A stretch of 6,263 bases of DNA from Desulfobacteraceae bacterium (GTDB taxonomy: Bacteria; Desulfobacterota; Desulfobacteria; Desulfobacterales; Desulfobacteraceae): assembly GCA_022712835.1 (NCBI GenBank), contig JAFLJU010000174.1:1-6263 (forward strand), given 5' to 3'. Of this stretch, positions 1-6,262 are shown one piece after another. Both the position numbers and the translations under genes were made by a program. Position 1 is the first letter of the stretch, and each line of letters begins with the position of its first letter. The notes under the pieces are model-generated. The model was not told the origin of the DNA. It made no database searches and was given only the letters and a program-made list of their open reading frames with translations.

Positions 1-19
1 AACAGATAGGAAGATGCTT

Positions 20-430
20 TTAGTCAAGAAAAGTATAGACAATTATTAAACAATTATTAAAGAGTTGAAATATGTATCCAACCGGGCACTGGCACAACAT
101 ATTGTGCCAGTGCCCGGTTTTATAAGCTTTGCCGGGAAAATAGATTTTTTCAAAACAATCATCATCCAGTTTGACAAGATTAAGTCGGCTAAGAATATCT
201 AAATAATTAAAATAATACCACAGGGGTTGTCTCGGATTTAAAGACCCCAGCCTGTGAACGCCCGTGGGAAACAGCATCCCTTTTCTTTTATAAGTCTGCA
301 TTAAACCGCCGGGGACTAAATGCTGCTCTAATACAAGAACTTTTTCCCCTTCTTTCGCTGCAATTATTGCTGCGGTCATGCCGCTTATTCCGGACCCTAC
401 CACAATAAGGTCATATAAACTTTTATCCAT
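20..430 (-). CDS. FAD-dependent oxidoreductase (phytoene desaturase/CrtI-like), N-terminal fragment cut by repeat
   Basis: Starts MDKSLYDLIVVGSGISG, a Rossmann FAD/NAD-binding fold: dinucleotide-binding GxGxxG at residues 12-17, the acidic ribose-binding Glu35 in VLVLEQH, then PGG at 40-42 and the PTGVH segment at about 55-59, typical of CrtI/retinol-saturase-like oxidoreductases. Such proteins usually run to roughly 500 residues. Here only residues 1-104 look native (DNA down to about 119). Residues 105-136 are read from the 118-bp repeat and its hairpin, ending at a stop inside it. FAD oxidoreductases of this kind occur in aryl-polyene and flexirubin-type clusters, probably acting on the polyene or a ring precursor. 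It follows the ketosynthase by 19 bp with no strong ribosome-binding site, so coupled translation is likely. The fragment lacks the substrate and C-terminal FAD regions and should be inactive unless the break is an assembly error. Confidence 0.8.
   Translation of the reverse strand: MDKSLYDLIVVGSGISGMTAAIIAAKEGEKVLVLEQHLVPGGLMQTYKRKGMLFPTGVHRLGSLNPRQPLWYYFNYLDILSRLNLVKLDDDCFEKIYFPGKAYKTGHWHNMLCQCPVGYIFQLFNNCLIIVYTFLD
40..61 (+). repeat. tandem 11-mer, two units of CAATTATTAAA
   Basis: Bases 40-50 and 51-61 are both CAATTATTAAA with no spacer, giving a short iteron-like tandem inside the 118-bp repeat. On the minus strand each unit supplies TAA triplets, so the repeat closes reading frames that enter it. 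The role is unknown; it could be a binding site for a transposition or host protein. Confidence 0.8.
80..119. repeat. perfect 18-bp inverted repeat (hairpin), left copy
   Basis: The arms 80-97 (AACCGGGCACTGGCACAA) and 102-119 are exact reverse complements around the 4-nt loop CATA. The stem is GC-rich in an AT-rich setting. On the plus strand it is followed by TTTTATAA, so it could act weakly as an intrinsic terminator for plus-strand transcripts. On the minus strand, the direction of the operon, no U-tract follows. Because the stem is the terminal part of the repeated element, a role in element mobility (subterminal hairpin as in IS200/IS605- or REP-type elements) is at least as likely as termination. 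Confidence 0.85.
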
Positions 431-449
431 AAGAAGAAATACTCATTTT

Positions 450-1655
450 TTAGTCTTCAGAAAATATTAATACTGAGTTATTACCACCAAAAGCAACTGA
501 TTCAGACAATGCCGACGTACAGAAAATATTCATATTTTCTGTAATCGGACTTTGTGTTGCAGCGCTGTCAGGCCTGGAAAATCCAATACTTTTTGGTATT
601 CTTTTTTGATTCAGATGATAAATGGTGAAGACAGCCTCTATTGCCCCGGCAGCACCCAGTGTATGGCCGGTGTATCCTTTTGTTGAAAAAAACGGGATGT
701 CGGGCAAGATTTGAGACAATACAATATTTTCAATTTTATCATTTTCTTTTGTTCCGGTTCCATGGGCATTCACAAAGCCGATATCACACGGTTCAAGATG
801 ACTCTGGTTCAATGCCTGGTTTATCGCATTTTTCAATCCGATTCCTTCGGGATGGGGAGATGTTAAATGATAGGCATCACATGAAGAGCCATACCCCGTT
901 ATAAAGCATTTTACAGCATTGCCAGACATTTGACCGGGCCTTTGATTGATACCGTCAGGCTCCAGAATAAGTGCGGCTGCACCCTCTCCAAGGTTTAAAC
1001 CTTTTCGGTCTGAATCAAACGGTTTGCAAGGAATTTCATCTGTTATTTTTAATGAAATAAATCCATTATATGTTGTCTTGCAAAGTTCATCCGTACCGCC
1101 GGCAATAACAAGATCGCACAGGCCTGCTTTTATCCATGAGGCACCCATTCCAATGGCATCCGTTCCGGATGCACACGCATTCACAATGGTTTGGACAGGG
1201 CCGGTTAAATTAAATTCTTGCACAATGGCTGCAGCCGGATTAGATTTTAAAAATCGTTTTATGGGCACCATGCCCGGCTGTTTTTCATCTCGATAATCTT
1301 TGTAGAACTGGTCATTGTTCAACGCACTTCCGACAGTGGTCCCCATGCAGACCCCAACCCTCTTATTTTCAAGTATCCCTTTATGGATTTTGGCATCATC
1401 CAATGCGTGATAAACAGCCGCTATTGCCATTTGAGCGGTCAGGGTTAGATCCTGGTTTTCGCTGGATTCAGGTTTTTTAAATGAGTTAACAATTTCAAAA
1501 ACCGGATATTTAATATCATGATTACTTGTGAATCGCTGGGGGAAATTTATATTTCTGACCGAGTTGAACATATTATCCATACACTCATCAATATTCATCC
1601 CCAGGGCGCTTAAACACCCCATCCCTGAGACTCCAACCCGAAGACTGCTATTCAT
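450..1655 (-). CDS. beta-ketoacyl-[ACP] synthase, FabF-like (KAS II), aryl polyene-type
   Basis: Condensing enzyme that would extend an ACP- or CoA-bound aryl starter with malonyl units. With the start at 1655 (MNSSLRVGVSGMGCLSALG, where homology to FabF N-termini begins) it is 401 residues, close to the usual FabF length. The thiolase-fold catalytic triad is complete: Cys161 in NACASG, His298 in NAHGTGT, His331 in GHTLGAAG. The glycine-rich C-terminus (FGGNNS) is also present. It is therefore a catalytic KS and not a chain-length-factor-like subunit. The frame stays open upstream to 1748, but that extension lies inside the acyltransferase gene and is not KS-like. ATGs at 1667 and 1664 are possible starts; a GGAA lies about 11 nt before 1655. 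The start overlaps the acyltransferase stop by 8 bp (ATGAATAG), which implies translational coupling. Its partners (ACP, KR, DH) are not in view. Confidence 0.9.
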   Translation of the reverse strand: MNSSLRVGVSGMGCLSALGMNIDECMDNMFNSVRNINFPQRFTSNHDIKYPVFEIVNSFKKPESSENQDLTLTAQMAIAAVYHALDDAKIHKGILENKRVGVCMGTTVGSALNNDQFYKDYRDEKQPGMVPIKRFLKSNPAAAIVQEFNLTGPVQTIVNACASGTDAIGMGASWIKAGLCDLVIAGGTDELCKTTYNGFISLKITDEIPCKPFDSDRKGLNLGEGAAALILEPDGINQRPGQMSGNAVKCFITGYGSSCDAYHLTSPHPEGIGLKNAINQALNQSHLEPCDIGFVNAHGTGTKENDKIENIVLSQILPDIPFFSTKGYTGHTLGAAGAIEAVFTIYHLNQKRIPKSIGFSRPDSAATQSPITENMNIFCTSALSESVAFGGNNSVLIFSED

Positions 1656-2556
1656 TTTGATCATCATTCCACATATTATAAAAATTAAAAAATTGATAGG
1701 GGTAATTATGAATAAATACTTCCAGAGATGTAACAAAATTTTCCACATGGGGCCTAATTTTTTCTTCTGATTTTCCTAATTTTGGCGGAACCTGAATAAT
1801 CGTTGATATCCTGGTTTGATATTCGCAGGGCCCGTTTTTATGCGAATACAAGACAAGAATTGGTTTTTGGGATATTGATGACATTTTAAATGCAGAAAAT
1901 GGGAAATTCGCCCTTCCATTTAAAAAATCCATTTCAATTGATCTTTCACTGTCCCCAAAAACCCTGTCCCCCATCATACAGACTATTTCATCATTTTTCA
2001 GAGCATTGAGTATTTCAATGGAGCCGCCAAGAAATTGATTGGGGTCTATAATTTTAATTTTATTCCCATTCTCATTGTGCTCATAATAATGTTTATCTAT
2101 ATCTTTTTCATGTCTGAGCATTAAGAAATTAACCGGTTTTTCAAGCACATCCAGAGCAGACATGGCAACCTGCCAGCCACCCACATGAGATATCAATAAA
2201 ATAAATCCCGAATCAACTTTCTTCATTTTTTCATAATCCGGGAAAAAAGCCTGGATTGATTTCGGGCCTAAGATTCCAACAATGGCCCGGTCTATTAACA
2301 CCCGGCCAAAGTTTAATATCAACAAGTATCTGTGCTTGATTCTTTCAAAAAATCCTGCATTTGGAAATCGTTTTCGTAAATACGGGTCTGTTGTTTTTCT
2401 GATGGAAGGAAATAATACTGCATAATTAAAAACAATAAAATATAAAAAGAAATAGGCCACTTTTCTCCCGCCGTTCCGGATGACAAAATAAAAAAAGTTG
2501 TGACCAAACTTTGTGCCGTGACTTTTACTGTCCCACTTATTCTTGTTCGGATTCAC
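1648..2556 (-). CDS. LpxL-like lysophospholipid/lipid A-type acyltransferase
   Basis: A membrane-associated acyltransferase of the LpxL/HtrB (Lip_A_acyltrans) family, predicted here to transfer the polyene acyl chain to a glycolipid or phospholipid anchor. I start it at GTG 2556 (302 residues) because GGAGG at 2565-2569 sits 8 nt upstream. The frame is open to a GTG at 2571, which has no such site. A hydrophobic segment lies at about residues 33-51. The active-site block reads ISHVGGWQ (His124): the residue five after His, normally Asp or Glu in the HxxxxD/E motif, is Gln129. The later GDRVFGD and FLNGRANFPFSAF blocks and the C-terminal PYQFFNFYNMW match the family well. It overlaps the glycosyltransferase stop by 20 bp and the ketosynthase start by 8 bp. 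In related clusters the glycosyltransferase and acyltransferase are often one fused protein; here they are separate and overlapping. Confidence 0.85.
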   Translation of the reverse strand: MNPNKNKWDSKSHGTKFGHNFFYFVIRNGGRKVAYFFLYFIVFNYAVLFPSIRKTTDPYLRKRFPNAGFFERIKHRYLLILNFGRVLIDRAIVGILGPKSIQAFFPDYEKMKKVDSGFILLISHVGGWQVAMSALDVLEKPVNFLMLRHEKDIDKHYYEHNENGNKIKIIDPNQFLGGSIEILNALKNDEIVCMMGDRVFGDSERSIEMDFLNGRANFPFSAFKMSSISQKPILVLYSHKNGPCEYQTRISTIIQVPPKLGKSEEKIRPHVENFVTSLEVFIHNYPYQFFNFYNMWNDDQNE

Positions 2557-3718
2557 TTTTTTGACCTCCACAAGACAGCATGTTTGCGATGAAAAAAAAG
2601 ATTAAAAAAGCAAAGACACTAAGTATCGGGGCGACAATCAATGATCCTAAAAACCATTCATATAGTCTTTCCAGGCACTGAGTCCCAAGGGTTTCCATAG
2701 AAATATCGGTTAAAAATTCACCCTGGTGGGTTAAATAATAGCCAATTTCAATGCACAATGCCGGAACAAATGGCGGCATACAAAACTGACTTGCACCCAG
2801 TGCAACAATTTTATTTAACCTGAAAAAACCCGTGACTAAAAGAATGCTTAACATATGCATGGCAATCAGAGGAAGCGCACCCAGAAAAACGCCAATGGCT
2901 GCTGACATTGCAATGGTGAATGGGGATACCTCGTTTAAAAGAAAATGCCGGATGGACTGAATGGGTTTGAAAATTGAAAACTTTATGTCATCTTGTTTTT
3001 GTATTAGTTTTTTAAAGGGTATGGGTAAAAAAGATCGAAGGGTTAAAAGGATATTCAAATGTGTCAGCCTTGCATTATCTTTTATGAGTCGAAAATGAGA
3101 AATTCTCTTGCCTTTTGGCGGGTAATAAACACCGATATCGACATCACATACGTCCACACCTGCCCAGGAAGATTTTACAAGGACTTCTATTTCAAACGAA
3201 AAATGAGTTTGGGATAACTTCAAACCTTCAAGAACAAACAAAGGATATGCCCTGAATCCTGATTGCGCATCCCCAATTGAGTGTCCGGTCTGCACCCTGT
3301 ACCAGAAATTGGAAAATTGTCTTCCGAATTTTGATAGCCTGGGTATGAGAGGAGAAGAAAAATCTCTTTTTCCAACATATAATGCTGTGGGATCTTTTAA
3401 GATTGCCTGTTTAAACAATAAAAAATCTTCAGGATTATGCTGAAGATCGGCATCTATTGTTACAATGTGGGTCATGCCAAGCCTTGCAGCCTCTTTTGCC
3501 GCAGTCATAATTGCAGACCCCTTACCCAGGTTTTTTTTATGTCTGACAAGAATGATATCTAAATCATCAAATACGCCTTCCGGTAAATCCGTACTGCCGT
3601 CATCGATGACAAGAATATCATCATGAAAACAAAGGCATTGTTTGATAACTTCTATGATCGTTTTCCCATGGTTGTATAATGGGATTACAATTAATATCTT
3701 GGGAGATTTTTTTTCCAT
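2537..3718 (-). CDS. family 2 glycosyltransferase with C-terminal DUF2062 membrane domain
   Basis: 393 residues in two parts. Residues about 5-235 form a GT-A family 2 domain like dolichyl-phosphate mannosyltransferases: VIPLYNH at 11-17, DDGSTD at 39-44, NLGKGSA at 63-69, the metal-binding DAD at 89-91, and the acceptor-side DAQSGFR at 150-156. Residues about 255-385 form a DUF2062-like domain with the SPFTIAMSAAIGVFLGALP block and three likely hydrophobic segments (about 267-297, 305-327, 356-380). The protein is thus probably anchored at the cytoplasmic membrane. Family 2 enzymes of this kind use nucleotide sugars to glycosylate lipid carriers; the actual sugar and acceptor cannot be read from sequence. 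It lies 13 bp after the lyase stop with no clear ribosome-binding site (coupling likely) and overlaps the acyltransferase downstream, which supports a joint role in making or loading the lipid anchor. Confidence 0.88.
   Translation of the reverse strand: MEKKSPKILIVIPLYNHGKTIIEVIKQCLCFHDDILVIDDGSTDLPEGVFDDLDIILVRHKKNLGKGSAIMTAAKEAARLGMTHIVTIDADLQHNPEDFLLFKQAILKDPTALYVGKRDFSSPLIPRLSKFGRQFSNFWYRVQTGHSIGDAQSGFRAYPLFVLEGLKLSQTHFSFEIEVLVKSSWAGVDVCDVDIGVYYPPKGKRISHFRLIKDNARLTHLNILLTLRSFLPIPFKKLIQKQDDIKFSIFKPIQSIRHFLLNEVSPFTIAMSAAIGVFLGALPLIAMHMLSILLVTGFFRLNKIVALGASQFCMPPFVPALCIEIGYYLTHQGEFLTDISMETLGTQCLERLYEWFLGSLIVAPILSVFAFLIFFFIANMLSCGGQKSESEQE
2565..2569 (-). promoter_or_regulatory. strong Shine-Dalgarno (GGAGG) deciding the acyltransferase start
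   Basis: Minus-strand GGAGG followed by 8 nt (TCAAAAAA) and then GTG at 2556. It lies within the last codons of the glycosyltransferase gene. It argues for GTG 2556 over the upstream in-frame GTG at 2571, whose upstream bases show no such motif. Confidence 0.7.
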
Positions 3719-3731
3719 GCCGTTTGATTAG

Positions 3732-5318
3732 TTAATAATAAATTGAAATATCATCAAAAAGCTGGCTTGAAAAAAGAAGCTTTCTGAATTTCACAAGGCT
3801 GTCATGAAATATTTGTGAATTATCATAAACATCAAATTCTTTATTCAAAATGTCATATATCTTTTGAGTGGCGCAACCCAATTTGTCTGCATTTCTAAAG
3901 GACAGCGCCTGTAGGTCAGCGAGTATTTCAAGCGTGACCACATGCTTGGCATTGGAGACAAGCCTGAATGCTTTTCTGGCTGCCACGGTTCCCATACTGA
4001 CGACATCCTGGTTTGATGCATTGCTGGATATGGAATTTACACTCATGGGGTTTGCCAGATGCCTGTTCTCTGCGGTGGTGGAAGTTGCAAGGTATTGGGC
4101 ACCCATAAATCCCATGGTAAGGCCGATTTCTCCGGGGATAAGTTGTTCAGGCAATCCTTCATTAAGATTCTTATCAAGAAGTTTGTTGAGCCGTCTTTCA
4201 GATAAATTACATAGGGTGGACATGGCAATGCAGAGTGAATCCATGGCAAAGCTGATGCTCTGACCATGGAAATTACCACCATGTATTATCTTTTTCTTTT
4301 CCGGAATGATGATGGGATTGTCATTGGTGGAATTGGCCTCTATTTCAATGGTTTTTACAGCCGCATCAATGGCTTCTTTTACCGGGGCAAGAATTTGCGG
4401 CGTACACCGGATGGAATAGACATCCTGAACATTTATATTGGTTTCAAAAACAGGAGTGTCTGAATTATTCTGGTTCCTGATTTTTTCGTGCATGCTTTTT
4501 CTTATGGTGATATTTTTTGTACCTTTATAAAGCTTTTTTATGGTATTGGAAATTGCAATTTGTCCGGGATGGGGTTTTACAAGATGTAAATCCGGGTCAA
4601 ATGCATCATCAATACCGCCAAATATTTCAATGGAAAAAGCTGCATTAATACAGGCAATATTTAATAATTTCTGGGCACCAAAAAGTGTAAATGCTGCAAT
4701 GGCTGTCATGGCAGCCGTACCGTTCATAAGCGCCAGACCCTCTTTATAGCTTAAACGAAGCGGTTTAAGGCCGGTTATTTCAAACGCTTTTTGAACGTCC
4801 ATGAGTTCTTTTTTATAATACACCTTCCCTTTGCCGATAATCGCAAGAGACATATGCGCTAAGTGTATTAAATCCCCTGAAGCGCCCACACTTCCGTTTT
4901 CGGGTATATACGGTGCTATTTCATGGTTCACCATATCTTTCATCAAATCTAACAGCTTAATTCTGACACCGGAATACCCCTTTACAAGTGTGTTTAAACG
5001 GACCACTAAAACTCCCATTGCAACATAGGGTAAGATGGGTGCCCCTAAACCGGCAGCATGGCTGACAATCAGATTATTTTGAAGGGTTTCTATCTCTTTG
5101 TCATTGATGATTTTATTACACATGGGGCCAAAAGATGTATTCACACCATAAATAATTTTCTTTTTATTAATAGCGTCTTCAAGAAATTGTCTTGATAGCT
5201 TACATTTCGCGATTGATTTTTCATCAATTTCTATTTTTTTATCGCCAATGCCGATGGCAACGATATCTCTATAGCTTAAGTCATTTCCCGTCAGAATAAT
5301 TATGGGCTTTTTATCCAT
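3732..5318 (-). CDS. MIO-type aromatic amino acid ammonia-lyase (TAL/PAL-like, HAL superfamily)
   Basis: 528 residues, full length for the family. It would deaminate tyrosine or phenylalanine to coumarate or cinnamate, the starter unit of the pigment. The self-cyclising Ala-Ser-Gly (residues 146-148, in GSVGASGDL) forms the MIO electrophile. Also present are catalytic Tyr57 (IYGVNTSFG), Asn199 (MNGT), Tyr301 and Arg304 in QDVYSIRCTPQ, NDNP at 332-335 and GGNFHG at 347-352. The selectivity pair is Ser86-His87, shared by histidine lyases and by tyrosine lyases of flexirubin clusters. The late active-site loop reads NASNQDVVSMG (433-443), as in Rhodobacter TAL, and lacks the NQEDH form of histidine lyases. 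This, with the absence of any hut neighbour, favours an aromatic substrate. The start ATG 5318 has a GGCGGA-like site about 6 nt upstream. The gene begins 26 bp after the ligase stop. Confidence 0.88.
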   Translation of the reverse strand: MDKKPIIILTGNDLSYRDIVAIGIGDKKIEIDEKSIAKCKLSRQFLEDAINKKKIIYGVNTSFGPMCNKIINDKEIETLQNNLIVSHAAGLGAPILPYVAMGVLVVRLNTLVKGYSGVRIKLLDLMKDMVNHEIAPYIPENGSVGASGDLIHLAHMSLAIIGKGKVYYKKELMDVQKAFEITGLKPLRLSYKEGLALMNGTAAMTAIAAFTLFGAQKLLNIACINAAFSIEIFGGIDDAFDPDLHLVKPHPGQIAISNTIKKLYKGTKNITIRKSMHEKIRNQNNSDTPVFETNINVQDVYSIRCTPQILAPVKEAIDAAVKTIEIEANSTNDNPIIIPEKKKIIHGGNFHGQSISFAMDSLCIAMSTLCNLSERRLNKLLDKNLNEGLPEQLIPGEIGLTMGFMGAQYLATSTTAENRHLANPMSVNSISSNASNQDVVSMGTVAARKAFRLVSNAKHVVTLEILADLQALSFRNADKLGCATQKIYDILNKEFDVYDNSQIFHDSLVKFRKLLFSSQLFDDISIYY

Positions 5319-5344
5319 ATTTTGTCCGCCTTAACTGCCTTTAT

Positions 5345-6163
5345 TTATTTTGTTTCCCGCAAATCAAAAAAAGTCATTCTTTTGCGCTTTTTATCAAATT
5401 GATATACTTTTTTATCTGCTGCTTCTTGCATGATTATTTCAATTTCCGGTACGACCCTGACTTTTGCCCGCAATACATCCTTGATCCAATTATCATTTAT
5501 CGTATCATGACTTAATGCAGCATATAGTATAATCCGGTCGGTACCATCTGCATTTTTTTTAACTTCAATATACCCATTGTAAAATCGCGAATCTCCTTCA
5601 AGGCTGGATAAAATAGCATTGGGAAAAACTGTAGTGCCCTTGTATTTCAACATTTGATTCTTTCTGCCAATAATGGGAGCAAGTCTTTTGGTTGTGCGGC
5701 CGCAGGAACATTTTTGGGTAATAAAACAAGAGATGTCGCCTGTTTTAAATCTTAATAAAGGCATACCCTCAACCCCTAAAGGTGTTGTGACCACCTCTCC
5801 TTTTTCCCCATCTTCAACAGGCTGGCCATTGTTATCAAGGATTTCAATAATATTTAATTCCGGCCTTAAATGCCCCCCGGACCGGGCCGAACATTCGCAA
5901 AACGTTGTTGCGATTTCAGAAGACGCATATGTGGAGTATATCTTTGCACCCCACATATCTTCAAGTTGTTTTGCAACAGCAAGAAGCTGCATATTTTCAT
6001 CTTTTGTGGGTTCTCCAATGGCAATGAGTTTTTTGATCTTTGTGGCACAGGGGTCTTCATTATTATCCAGGGCATACTGACCAATTTTAACCATCAAAGA
6101 GGGCACACCCACAATCACTGTGACAGATAGGAAGATGCTTTTAGTCAAGAAAAGTATAGACAA
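5345..6163 (-). CDS. AMP-dependent acyl/aryl-CoA ligase (PaaK-like), 5' end cut by repeat
   Basis: C-terminal part of an adenylating ligase, predicted to activate the cinnamate or coumarate starter for loading onto CoA or ACP. In the frame numbered from the TTG at 6163, native sequence begins near residue 15 (TVIVGVPSLMVKIG). It continues with YASSEIATTF (79-88, the Y/T-E adenylate motif), GMPLLRFKTGD (133-143), and the PaaK-type CSCGRT...GRKNQMLKYKGTTVFP block (152-181). Cys pairs at 89/91 and 152/154 resemble a metal site seen in some relatives. PaaK proteins are about 430-450 residues, so roughly 170-190 N-terminal residues, including the P-loop, are missing. The first 14 codons come from the 118-bp repeat, with in-frame TAA TAA just upstream at 6164-6169. 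The reading frame seems to resume beyond the repeat (6242-6262). As it stands it should be inactive. It is the first visible gene of the operon. Confidence 0.85.
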   Translation of the reverse strand: MSILFLTKSIFLSVTVIVGVPSLMVKIGQYALDNNEDPCATKIKKLIAIGEPTKDENMQLLAVAKQLEDMWGAKIYSTYASSEIATTFCECSARSGGHLRPELNIIEILDNNGQPVEDGEKGEVVTTPLGVEGMPLLRFKTGDISCFITQKCSCGRTTKRLAPIIGRKNQMLKYKGTTVFPNAILSSLEGDSRFYNGYIEVKKNADGTDRIILYAALSHDTINDNWIKDVLRAKVRVVPEIEIIMQEAADKKVYQFDKKRKRMTFFDLRETK

Positions 6164-6240
6164 TTATTAAACAATTATTAAAGAGTTGAAATATGTATCC
6201 AACCGGGCACTGGCACAACATATTGTGCCAGTGCCCGGTT
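6123..6240 (+). repeat. 118-bp direct repeat, right copy (hairpin-ended, MITE/REP-like)
   Basis: Identical to 2-119 at a constant offset of 6121 bases. It interrupts the ligase gene: to its left the minus-strand frame reads TVIVGVPSL, and to its right the same frame is open for seven codons. It adds in-frame stops. No clear long target-site duplication is visible. Short candidates only are GT (6120-6121 and 6243-6244) and TCA (6115-6117 and 6244-6246). The absence of terminal inverted repeats argues against a DDE-transposase MITE and for a hairpin-type (IS200/IS605- or REP-like) or other non-autonomous element. No transposase gene is present in the window. Confidence 0.85.
6161..6182 (+). repeat. 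tandem 11-mer, two units of CAATTATTAAA (right copy)
   Basis: Bases 6161-6171 and 6172-6182 repeat the tandem seen at 40-61. On the minus strand this gives TAA TAA in the ligase frame at 6164-6169, which is what terminates the interrupted ligase frame. Confidence 0.8.
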
Positions 6241-6242
6241 GG
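6199..6242. repeat. perfect inverted repeat (hairpin), right copy, stem extended to 20 bp
   Basis: The arms 6201-6218 and 6223-6240 match those at 80-97 and 102-119, with the same CATA loop. Here flanking CC (6199-6200) and GG (6241-6242) extend the stem to 20 bp. There is no T-run after it on either strand, so it is not a convincing terminator in this position. Confidence 0.85.
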
Positions 6243-6262
6243 GTCAAAGCATTCCTAAAATA
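6242..6262 (-). other. possible continuation of the interrupted ligase coding frame
   Basis: In the same minus-strand phase as the ligase, these 21 bases read Tyr-Phe-Arg-Asn-Ala-Leu-Thr. Joined to VIVGVPSL across the repeat, they give an ...ALT-VIVGVPSL junction that fits the helix-strand region preceding the conserved VPS segment of PaaK-like ligases (often written ...KPT-VI-GVPS). Seven codons are too few to prove homology, so this is an inference. Confidence 0.4.

Larger units (their letters stand above)
2..119 (+). repeat. 118-bp direct repeat, left copy (hairpin-ended, MITE/REP-like)
   Basis: This 118-bp segment is identical base for base to 6123-6240 and in the same orientation. The match stops at both ends: base 1 (a) differs from 6122 (g), and base 120 (t) differs from 6241 (g). 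It contains a tandem 11-mer (40-61) and ends in a long perfect hairpin (80-119). No ORF of its own and no terminal inverted repeats are visible. Its hairpin edge coincides with the point where the oxidoreductase (minus strand) loses family-like sequence, after Lys104. I infer a small non-autonomous mobile repeat oriented with the hairpin toward the operon. An assembly artefact is the main alternative, because the copy sits at the very edge of the window. Confidence 0.85.

Noticed and set aside
2..119. Template/variable repeat pair of a diversity-generating retroelement, suggested by ~120-bp repeats with a hairpin.
   Set aside because: The copies are identical with no adenine-directed differences, and there is no reverse transcriptase or variable-domain gene.
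105..119. Residues CPVGYI read from the repeat at the end of the oxidoreductase fragment look a little like the FPVGY continuation expected in CrtI-like proteins.
   Set aside because: The codons lie wholly within the 118-bp repeat, which has the same bases in the ligase copy; the likeness is taken as chance.
80..130. Operon intrinsic terminator.
   Set aside because: All genes run on the minus strand, and after the stem on that strand the sequence is GGATACAT with no U-run. The stem is part of a repeated element also found inside the ligase.
641..1296. Plus-strand open frames opposite the ketosynthase (641-904, 946-1296) and similar ones opposite the lyase and ligase.
   Set aside because: They lie fully antisense to genes with strong conserved motifs, and their translations show no recognisable domains.
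1656..1748. N-terminal 31-residue hydrophobic extension of the ketosynthase frame as a signal or membrane anchor.
   Set aside because: It is encoded within the acyltransferase 3' end in another frame, and FabF homology starts at the Met at 1655.
6197..6244. Integron attC site: ATCCAAC before and GTTGGGT after the stem fit RYYYAAC / GTTRRRY.
   Set aside because: The left copy continues GTTTTAT, which breaks the core consensus. The stem is perfectly paired without the extrahelical bases attC sites use, the repeated identity reaches 78 bp beyond the stem on one side only, and the interval holds truncated operon genes, not a cassette.
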